A stretch of DNA of 45,686 nucleotides, taken from NCBI GenBank assembly GCA_902488525.1, contig CABTWP010000011.1:1-45686 (forward strand). The letters run 5' to 3'. Under the pieces are notes generated by a model that worked only from the letters and a program-made list of their open reading frames with translations, was not told where the DNA came from and ran no database searches. The position numbers and the translations under genes were made by a program. Positions 39,648 to 45,686 of the stretch are shown piece by piece. This stretch comes from an uncultured Collinsella sp. (GTDB lineage Bacteria; Actinomycetota; Coriobacteriia; Coriobacteriales; Coriobacteriaceae). Numbering within the stretch: position 1 is the first letter of the stretch; every line of letters starts with the position of its first letter.

Positions 39648-40127
39648 TTACTTTTCTTGAATCTGCTTACCGCAAAGATGCTCAATCGTAATCTCGTAGA
39701 GCTGGACGCCCTTAATGTCCTTGGCGATTTCCTCTTCGACTTCCTCGGCAGAAGGGTAGTACTTAAGCGCGAGCTGGCGGACTTTATCCTCGATAAACGC
39801 GGGGGTGTCATTCGCCAGGCGACAACGGCCAAAGACGACGGTGCTCATAACGTAGGGGGCCCAGTCGCCGTCCTGGTACCACTCGTTGCCGTATACGGTA
39901 AAGCAGACCTTGTCATCGCGCTTGAGTGCGTCGACCTTGTGGCCGGCTTTGGCGCCATGGAAATAGATCTTGTCGTGCTCGGCGTCAAAGAAGTAGTTGA
40001 CGGGAATGGCGTACGGGTAGCCGTCGTCGCCGTTGACGGCAAAGACGCCGCGCTTGCAGGTAGCGAGCAGTTCGCGCGCTTCCTCGTCGGTGATGGCGCG
40101 TTTCTTTCGACGTAAGGGCCTAAACAT
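39648..40127 (-). CDS. Pyridoxamine 5'-phosphate oxidase-fold flavin/nitroreductase family protein
   Basis: This protein has 159 residues from the ATG at 40127 (AAAGGAAGCC upstream). MFRPLRRKKRAITDEEARELLATCKRGVFAVNGDDGYPYAIPVNYFFD is the start of the NimA/PNPOx-like split-barrel family. KIYFHGAKAGHKVDALKRDDKVCFTVYG is the flavin-phosphate region, and VVFGRCRLANDTP follows. Members bind FMN, heme or F420 and act in nitro-imidazole resistance or as redox enzymes. The sequence does not allow a choice among these. It lies between a terminator and the 3' end of the BvgS-like kinase gene, on the same strand as that gene and 42 bases after it. The two may be co-transcribed, with this gene second. 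Confidence 0.88.
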   Translation of the reverse strand: MFRPLRRKKRAITDEEARELLATCKRGVFAVNGDDGYPYAIPVNYFFDAEHDKIYFHGAKAGHKVDALKRDDKVCFTVYGNEWYQDGDWAPYVMSTVVFGRCRLANDTPAFIEDKVRQLALKYYPSAEEVEEEIAKDIKGVQLYEITIEHLCGKQIQEK

Positions 40128-40169
40128 CGTTGGCTTCCTTTCTGGTCGTGCGTGGTGGTTGAGCACAAA

Positions 40170-42974
40170 CTATAGCGAAACGGATCCGTTTTTCTTGATG
40201 CGGGCGAGTATGTTTTTGAGCTTGTTAAAGTCGAGCGGTTTGGACAGATGGGCGTTCATGCCGGCGTCGTGTGCCGCCTTGGCGTCTTCGGCAAAGGCGT
40301 TGGCGGTGAGCGCGATGATGGGGATATCGGCTGCATCGACCTTCTCGCTCAGACGAATCACGCGGGTTGCCTCGTAGCCGTCCATGTCCGGCATCATGAT
40401 GTCCATCAAAATGGCATCGAAGTTGCCGGCGGGATGCGACAGGTACAGATCGACGACTTCGTTGCCGTTGGCGGCGCGGGTGACCACGATGCCCTCGGAT
40501 TCTAGCAGCGCCTGGGCAATCTCGGCATTCAATTCGTTGTCTTCGGCGAGCAGCACGTTCATGTCGGCGAGCGAGCAGTCGGGCGCACTCTCAACCGTAT
40601 TCGCCCGCGCCTGGGGATTCTCGTCGATATCGAGCGGAATCTCCACGTAGAACGAGGTGCCCACATGGAGCTCACTGGTGACTTCGATGGTGCCGCCCAT
40701 CAGTTCAATAAGCGACTTGACGATTGGCATGCCCATGCCGGTTCCTTGGAACTTGCTGCGCGCATCGTCACCTTCTTGGGCAAACGGCTCATAGATATGC
40801 TTTAAAAACTTGGGAGTCATACCAATGCCGGTATCCGAAACGCTAAAGCAAAAGAGCGCGCGCCCGTTATCGAGTGGCTTGGTATTTGAGCTAAAGGTGA
40901 CGGAGCCGCCGTGCTTGTTGTACTTAATGCTGTTGTCTAACAGGTTGATCATGATCTGTCGGATATGGGTGGGACTGCCGATCATGTATGGCCCCGTGGC
41001 GTACGGCAGACTATTGTCCTGCATTGTGATGGCGTTACTGGACGCGCGGAGCTTGCACAGCACCAGTGTATCGTCACAGAGCTCTTTGAGGTTAAAAGGC
41101 GCATGCTCCAGTGTTAGCTTGCGGTCTTCGATTTTGCCCATCTCGAGGATGTCGTTGATCAGCGAGAGCAGGTGATTGGCGGCAACGCGCGCCTTGGCAC
41201 GGCTCTCGCGGGCGACCTGGATATCGCCTTCCTTCAATTCCTCGATCTCGATAAGGCCCAGGATACCGTTGAGCGGCGTTCGGATGTCGTGGCTCATGCG
41301 CGTGAGGAATGCCGTCTTAGCGGCGTTGGCAGCGTCGGCTTTTTTGCGCTCGGTTCGAGCGCGCACGAGCGCCCAGATGAGCAGGACGATACCGACCGAC
41401 AACATGCCGATGAGGGCAGCTGCAACGGCGGCACGGTTGCGATAAAGGAATTGAAGCGTGTTGGATTCCTGGGCCGTGTACGACGTGGAGGAGTAATTGC
41501 TTGCGGAGAGCGATTCTCCGGCATTGATGATGCCCTTGTTGACGATTCCCAGCAGCTCGGGCTTTCCGCGCGAAATCCAGCACGAGAGCTCACAGGTGTC
41601 AGGGAGCTCGGCCGTCTCGTAACCTTCGAGATCATAACGGTCGCCGATGGTTTTTATGCGTGAGCTGGGAGCGACGATGCAGTGCGCCGTTCCCTTCCTG
41701 AGGGCGTCGAACGCTTCATCGTCGGATTGGTATTCGGTCACGGTCGCTGTGGGAAACAGGCTTTCAAGTGCATTTTTGTTGACAAACGATGATTTGGTAC
41801 AGGCGATGTTCTGAAGGTCTTTGTTCAGGTCGCTGCCGGTATGGATGGCGGTGAGGGACACGGTCCCCAACGATGCCGACTGCACAACGCCTGATTGCTC
41901 GGCAACCCAGTAATCTCGGTATACCGGCAGCGCAACGTCTATGCTTCCCTTTGACAGAGCCTTTGACATCATCTTGTAGCTATCAAAGGCGACGGTTTTG
42001 ACCGTAATGCCAAATTTATCGTGCAACGTCGTCGCAAGCGATGCGAGCGAGCCTTCCATTTCGCCGTTTTCGTCTTCGTTGCAGTAGGGGAGTTTGCCCG
42101 TAATGTAGCCGAGCGTGATGGTGTTGTCATTTGCTTTGAGCCAGGAACGTTCGGGGCCGTTGAGCGATGATGAACCGCTGTTTTTGACCGAGTAGTTAGA
42201 TTTGACTTCGTCGATATAGCGTGGGTTGACGCGGGCGATTGCCGACATGGCGGCATTGATGTCGTCCATTAGGTCGGGGCGGCTTTTGGGGACGGCAAAG
42301 TAGTAGTCGCTCGAACCAACGTAGAACATGGGCGACGCATCGGGCGACGAAATGGTGTCGTTCATGATGACGGCATCGACTTCGTCGTTTGCGAGCGCGT
42401 CAAAGAGGGCGCCGCCAGTGTCGATTTCTTTATAGGTGCAGGTAATGCCTTCGTTGGCGAGCCACTGCCGGCCAACAAAGGTTTGCATAACGTCGGGGTT
42501 GTAGCCGATGGTAAGGCCTTGGAGCGCTTGGGGGTCGCCCTTGGCCAGATCGTCGCGATCGGGCTTGGCGTAGATGTAGTAGCGCTCGGTGCCCTCGGGG
42601 TTCGAGGAAAAGAGCAGCTTTTGGGCGCGTTCCTCGGAGTAGGAGATGTTAGGCATAAGGTCGATTTCGCCTGCCTCGAGCATGTCCATAAGCTCGGTGA
42701 AGGTGCCGGAGACGTATTCGTACCGCCAGCCGGGCGTGTAGTACGACAGGGTCTGGAGGTACTCGTAACCCCATCCCGAGAGACGCTCGCCGGGGGTGCC
42801 GTCCTGGAAGCCCTCGTTGTTGACGAGCCAGCCGACGCGGACCGTTTTGACCTGCTGATCGGAGTCGGCGGCAAAGGCAGGGGCGGGCGCGACGGCGCTC
42901 AGTACGGCGAGCGCGGTAAGCGCGGCGGCCAGGGTGCGACATATAACTGAACGAAGGACAGTGGCAGCTCTCAC
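40170..42974 (-). CDS. BvgS-like hybrid histidine kinase with two fused solute-binding domains
   Basis: This protein has about 934 residues. GTG at 42974 has AGGA six bases upstream; a TTG at 42980 is an alternative. A signal peptide ends ...FAADSDQQ. Two family 3 binding domains follow at about 45-265 (VRVGWLVNNEGFQD, GEIDLMPNISYSEERAQKLLFS) and 285-490 (ITLGYITGKLPYCNEDENGEM, GSIDVALPVY). A TM lies near 515-540. HisKA has FLTRMSHDIRTPLNGILGLI, HATPase has NLLDNSIKYN, DTGIGMTP and GTGMGMP. A receiver has VLLAEDNELNAEIAQALL with Asp near 856 in AILMDIMMPDMDG. It lacks Hpt. It parallels the separate binding lipoprotein plus kinase at 36520-39578, in one chain. Confidence 0.92.
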   Translation of the reverse strand: MRAATVLRSVICRTLAAALTALAVLSAVAPAPAFAADSDQQVKTVRVGWLVNNEGFQDGTPGERLSGWGYEYLQTLSYYTPGWRYEYVSGTFTELMDMLEAGEIDLMPNISYSEERAQKLLFSSNPEGTERYYIYAKPDRDDLAKGDPQALQGLTIGYNPDVMQTFVGRQWLANEGITCTYKEIDTGGALFDALANDEVDAVIMNDTISSPDASPMFYVGSSDYYFAVPKSRPDLMDDINAAMSAIARVNPRYIDEVKSNYSVKNSGSSSLNGPERSWLKANDNTITLGYITGKLPYCNEDENGEMEGSLASLATTLHDKFGITVKTVAFDSYKMMSKALSKGSIDVALPVYRDYWVAEQSGVVQSASLGTVSLTAIHTGSDLNKDLQNIACTKSSFVNKNALESLFPTATVTEYQSDDEAFDALRKGTAHCIVAPSSRIKTIGDRYDLEGYETAELPDTCELSCWISRGKPELLGIVNKGIINAGESLSASNYSSTSYTAQESNTLQFLYRNRAAVAAALIGMLSVGIVLLIWALVRARTERKKADAANAAKTAFLTRMSHDIRTPLNGILGLIEIEELKEGDIQVARESRAKARVAANHLLSLINDILEMGKIEDRKLTLEHAPFNLKELCDDTLVLCKLRASSNAITMQDNSLPYATGPYMIGSPTHIRQIMINLLDNSIKYNKHGGSVTFSSNTKPLDNGRALFCFSVSDTGIGMTPKFLKHIYEPFAQEGDDARSKFQGTGMGMPIVKSLIELMGGTIEVTSELHVGTSFYVEIPLDIDENPQARANTVESAPDCSLADMNVLLAEDNELNAEIAQALLESEGIVVTRAANGNEVVDLYLSHPAGNFDAILMDIMMPDMDGYEATRVIRLSEKVDAADIPIIALTANAFAEDAKAAHDAGMNAHLSKPLDFNKLKNILARIKKNGSVSL

Positions 42975-43043
42975 ATGCAATCCTAACGAATCGAGACATT
43001 ACCGCATAAGGATACCAGCTCAGCCTGCCCAGGCGGCAGCTGG

Positions 43044-43127
43044 TAGTCATTGGGGACGTTCTTAAACGACTAGTCATCGGGGACGTTCTTGTTTGACTAG
43101 TCATTTAAGAACGTCCCCGATGACTAG
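43044..43127. repeat. Dispersed hairpin family B, copy 2, with a direct repeat
   Basis: Three half-units in a row: TAGTCATTGGGGACGTTCTT, then TAGTCATCGGGGACGTTCTT (43071-43090), then the inverse AAGAACGTCCCCGATGACTA (43107-43126). The last two are perfect 20-21 bp arms around 16 bases. It lies between divergent genes, about 70 bases from each. It shares TAGTCAT(C)GGGG.CGTTCTT with the copy at 31795. Confidence 0.85.
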
Positions 43128-43196
43128 TTCCGTTTGCGGGGGAGGCGTGGGACAATACCGAGCGAACGTGATTGGTTGTCCGTGGAAAGGGTCGCG

Positions 43197-43622
43197 ATGA
43201 AAAAGCTCAGGACGCTTGCTGACGTGTTACGCCAGGCGGGCTTCGTGCGCATTACGGAGCTATTCCTCGTCTTTTACTTGCTGTGCTCGACGGCCGTCTG
43301 GCTGTCCGAGCCCACGACCCTCACGTTTGGCGATGGCCTGTGGTTTAGCTTTGAGACGGTCTCGACCATCGGCTTTGGTGACATTCCGGCCGAGACACCG
43401 GTTGCCCGCGCCATTACCGTCGTCTTGAGCGTTATCAGCATCTTCTACATCGCCATGCTCACGGGCGTGGCGGTGAACTACTGCAATACGCTTATCAAGA
43501 TGCGTCAAAAGGACACCATGGCTCGTTTTATGGACGATCTTGAGCATTTGGAAGAGCTCGATCGTGACGAGCTCGCCGATCTGTCACGCCGCGTGCGCGA
43601 GTATCGTCGACGCCAGCGCTAA
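43197..43622 (+). CDS. Two-helix potassium channel family protein
   Basis: This is a 141-residue protein with the KcsA/Ion_trans_2 layout: TM1 (LFLVFYLLCSTAVWL), pore helix and filter (GLWFSFETVSTIGFGDI, with the K+ selectivity signature TIGFGD), TM2 (AITVVLSVISIFYIAMLTGVAVNY), and a charged coiled-coil tail (RFMDDLEHLEELDRDELADLSRRVREYRRRQR). It has no RCK or voltage-sensing domain. Tetramers of this type conduct K+ in the cytoplasmic membrane. ATG at 43197 follows GGAAAGG. The next gene follows in 34 bases. Confidence 0.92.
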   Translation: MKKLRTLADVLRQAGFVRITELFLVFYLLCSTAVWLSEPTTLTFGDGLWFSFETVSTIGFGDIPAETPVARAITVVLSVISIFYIAMLTGVAVNYCNTLIKMRQKDTMARFMDDLEHLEELDRDELADLSRRVREYRRRQR

Positions 43623-43656
43623 GACGAACGTCGTGCGCCACAACAGGGGGACAAAT

Positions 43657-44190
43657 ATGAACATCACCGTGTACCTGGGTGCCAACACTGGCAATGACCC
43701 GGCATTTCTGCCCGCGGTACAGGAGCTGGGCAACTGGATTGGCGCCAACGGACACGCGCTGGTATACGGCGGGTCCAAATCGGGCCTGATGGGCGCGCTC
43801 GCCGATAGCGTGCTCGATGCCGGCGGACACGTGACGGGTGTTGAGCCGAGCTTTTTTATCGAGGCCGAGTTTCAACATGACGGCATCGACGACCTTATCG
43901 TGACGAGCGATATGGCCGAGCGCAAAGCCAAGATGATTGAGCTCGGCGATGTGTTCATCGCCTTTCCCGGCGGGACGGGCACGCTCGAGGAGATTGCCGA
44001 GGTCATGTCCGCTGTGTCGTTGGGGCACCTGAGTGCTCCGTGCATCCTGTATAACCTGGACGGTTACTACAACGACCTCAAGGCGCTGCTCGGGCACATG
44101 ATTGATAAGGGCCTATCGAGCCCGCAGCGCCAGCAAGGTATCTACTTTGCCGACGATTTGCGCGAGATTGCCTCGATTATCAACGGATAA
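43657..44190 (+). CDS. LOG-family protein (TIGR00730-type phosphoribohydrolase)
   Basis: This is a 177-residue Rossmann-fold protein. YLGANTGNDPAFLPAVQELG, LVYGGSKSGLMGALADSVLDAGGHVTGVEP and AFPGGTGTLEEIAEVMS carry the PGGxGTxxE signature of the LONELY GUY family. These enzymes split cytokinin-type or related nucleotide 5'-monophosphates into base and ribose phosphate. In bacteria the physiological substrate is often uncertain. The ATG at 43657 follows AGGGGGAC. It lies 34 bases after the K+ channel gene, so the two may share a transcript, but a functional link is not evident. Confidence 0.9.
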   Translation: MNITVYLGANTGNDPAFLPAVQELGNWIGANGHALVYGGSKSGLMGALADSVLDAGGHVTGVEPSFFIEAEFQHDGIDDLIVTSDMAERKAKMIELGDVFIAFPGGTGTLEEIAEVMSAVSLGHLSAPCILYNLDGYYNDLKALLGHMIDKGLSSPQRQQGIYFADDLREIASIING

Positions 44191-44315
44191 GTCTTGAGCT
44201 TGCCCCACTATGGCTCCCAATGGTGCCGTTCGCGGCGCAGACGGCTGGCTCGTTCGGGCAACGCTCGCTCTACAATAAAACGTAACTATGTCGACTTTGA
44301 CCGCGGGAGGACCCG

Positions 44316-45605
44316 ATGGATAACCTTGCCAAACCCAAAAACCGCGCGCTGTTTTTACTTAGCGTTGCCGTGACCGGTGCGTTCGCAGGTGCCGCGGTCT
44401 GGCTGTTCTTTTTTGCGATGGAGCACGGTATCGACTATCTATGGACCGAGATTCCGCACGCGCTGGGCGTCGCTTCGCCCGAGCTTGCCAGCGGCCCGTT
44501 TGGCTTTTTGCCGTACCCGTTTTTTGTCTGCCTGCTGGGCGGCCTGTTAATCGGTCTGTACGAAAAGATGACAGGCACCAAGACCGATGACCTCAACCAG
44601 GTGATGGCTAAGGTTAAGCAAGACGGTCGCTACCCGTACGACAATCTGGGCAAGCTTTCGCTCGCGGCATTGCTGCCGCTGCTGTTTGGCGGAAGTATTG
44701 GACCGGAGGCCGGCCTGACCGGCGTTATCGCGGGTCTGTGCAGCTGGGTTGGCGACCGCATGCGCCGCTTTGGCGCCGAGTTTAGGGAGCTCACGCTGTT
44801 GGGCACCCAGGCCGCGCTGACGGCGCTCTTTACCGCGCCCGTCTTTGGCTTTGTGGCACCGCTCGCCGGTAGCGCCGACGGCGACGAGGGCTCTGCGTCC
44901 GACGAGATCACGATCAAGCTGCCCAAGGCGCAAAAGACGGTGGTCTACGGCATTGCGATTGCCGGCGGCCTGGGCACCTACCTGCTGCTCGGCCAGCTCA
45001 TGGGCGGCGGCATGGGCATGCCCAGGTTCGAGGCTGCCGTGGTGGGCGACTTGGAGCTTACCTGGCTCGTCCCTCTGTCGTTGATCGGAACAATCTGCGG
45101 CTGGCTGTACTTTGTCTCTGAGCACGCGAGCGAAGCGCTTGCCCATGCAATAGGGGAGCGTCCTGTCGTCAAGGCCATGCTAGCCGGTCTGGCGCTCGCC
45201 ATCTGCGGCACGGTCCTGCCCTACACCATGTTTGCCGGCGAGACCCAGGCCGACGTGCTCATGGAAACCTACTTGACCATTCCCGCCGGCGTGCTTATCG
45301 CGACCGGTCTGGTCAAGGCCATGCTGACCCCCGCCCTCATCAACCTTGGTTGGCGCGGCGGTCACTTCTTCCCGGTTATCTTCTCGGGCGTAAGCCTGGG
45401 CTACGGACTGGCCATCCTCACCGGCGCCGATCCGGTCTTTTGCGTCGCCGTCTGCACGGCATCGACGATGGGTGCGGTCATGCGTCAGCCGGTCATGGTC
45501 GTGGGCCTGCTGCTCATGTGCTTCCCACTCAAGGGTATCGTCTGCATGATCATCGCCGCCGTTATCGCCGCCGGCATTCCGCTGCCCAAGCCGCTGCGCA
45601 AGTAG
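44316..45605 (+). CDS. ClC-type chloride channel/transporter family protein
   Basis: This is a 429-residue membrane protein with about ten hydrophobic segments. LLPLLFGGSIGPEAGLTGVIAGL corresponds to the family's GxxGxEGP segment, with the gating Glu conserved in GPE. AALTALFTAPVFGFVAPLAG matches the following helix, and GWRGGHFFPVIFSGVSLGYGLA is the GxFxP motif. A GSGIP selectivity motif is not obvious, so ion preference is uncertain (chloride, fluoride or another anion). The C-terminus lacks CBS domains. GGGAGGAC precedes the ATG at 44316, and a TACAAT -10 lies at 44271-44276. An EFR1-like gene begins 38 bases later, probably in the same transcript. Confidence 0.85.
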   Translation: MDNLAKPKNRALFLLSVAVTGAFAGAAVWLFFFAMEHGIDYLWTEIPHALGVASPELASGPFGFLPYPFFVCLLGGLLIGLYEKMTGTKTDDLNQVMAKVKQDGRYPYDNLGKLSLAALLPLLFGGSIGPEAGLTGVIAGLCSWVGDRMRRFGAEFRELTLLGTQAALTALFTAPVFGFVAPLAGSADGDEGSASDEITIKLPKAQKTVVYGIAIAGGLGTYLLLGQLMGGGMGMPRFEAAVVGDLELTWLVPLSLIGTICGWLYFVSEHASEALAHAIGERPVVKAMLAGLALAICGTVLPYTMFAGETQADVLMETYLTIPAGVLIATGLVKAMLTPALINLGWRGGHFFPVIFSGVSLGYGLAILTGADPVFCVAVCTASTMGAVMRQPVMVVGLLLMCFPLKGIVCMIIAAVIAAGIPLPKPLRK

Positions 45606-45642
45606 CACGGTTAATCGCGAGTCAACTCCAGAGGGGCACGAG

Positions 45643-45686
45643 ATGATCCTGTACTTTAGCGCGACGGGGAACAGCGAACATGTGGC
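45643..45686 (+). CDS. EFR1-like flavodoxin/ferredoxin protein, N-terminus only
   Basis: The frame MILYFSATGNSEHVA runs off the window. FSxTGNS is the FMN-binding loop at the start of EFR1-family flavodoxin-ferredoxin proteins common in anaerobes. GAGGGGC lies upstream of the ATG at 45643. Only 14 codons are visible, so the ferredoxin part cannot be confirmed. Confidence 0.7.
   Translation, partial: MILYFSATGNSEHV

Noticed and set aside
44670..44720. Loss of the gating glutamate in the ClC-type protein
   Set aside because: First reading suggested GSIGP without Glu, but aligning SIGPEAG with SLGREGP places the Glu correctly, so it is kept.

Overview
This window looks like the chromosome of a GC-rich, anaerobic, gut-type actinobacterium. 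Collinsella or a close relative in the Coriobacteriia fits best. That is inferred from GC content, good Shine-Dalgarno sites with some GTG/TTG starts, a divergent ParC/ParE-type topoisomerase pair, a CD1871A-type CXXC protein, an EFR1-like flavodoxin start and duplicated OFA-like MFS carriers. No rRNA, tRNA, CRISPR array or prophage was seen. The only mobile element seen is an IS3-type end at the left edge.

Layout. (1) 1-2.5 kb: a very GC-rich lantibiotic-protection-type ABC operon on the minus strand. Its last gene is cut by the IS3 end, and its presumed divergent TetR regulator survives only as a short N-terminal stub. (2) 2.6-3.4 kb: a likely type III toxin-antitoxin locus, with a structured RNA, a hairpin and a TenpN/ToxN-like toxin. 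(3) 3.6-6.4 kb: a YjdF (DUF2992) gene with a long leader that may be a yjdF riboswitch, a flavodoxin-like reductase, and an AAA ATPase gene broken by one missing base and preceded by three 19-bp repeats. (4) 6.5-10.9 kb: the two subunits of a type IIA topoisomerase. (5) 11.2-16.8 kb: a 1455-residue secreted, sortase-anchored protein with a LuxR-type regulator upstream. (6) 16.8-20.8 kb: a two-component system divergent from a thiol/electron-transfer operon (CD1871A, NapH-like ferredoxin, TlpA lipoprotein). (7) 21-24.3 kb: a MacB-like ATPase-permease fusion.

(8) 24.4-30.4 kb is the most unusual part. Two paralogous MFS carriers bracket a TetR regulator, an agmatine-deiminase-like protein and a carbamoyltransferase-like protein. 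The deiminase keeps most catalytic residues but has Arg where the nucleophilic Cys should be. The carbamoyltransferase keeps the carbamoyl-phosphate motifs but has HELP in place of HCLP and lacks the SMG substrate loop. Near-identical operator sites sit before the first MFS gene and in the TetR/deiminase intergenic region. I infer a catabolic or energy-yielding module for a guanidino/ureido-type compound other than agmatine or ornithine. The alternative, inactivation by point mutation, is stated in the entries.

(9) 30.4-33 kb: an island of palindromic repeats around a tRNA-dihydrouridine synthase and an orphan ribbon-helix-helix protein. (10) 33-45.7 kb: housekeeping and signalling genes. These are glutaredoxin, an XRE-zinc-TipAS regulator, TrmO, a MalY/PatB lyase, a substrate-binding lipoprotein overlapping a hybrid kinase, a PNPOx-fold protein, a BvgS-like hybrid kinase with the binding domains fused on, a two-helix K+ channel, a LOG-family protein, a ClC-type transporter and the start of an EFR1-like flavoprotein.
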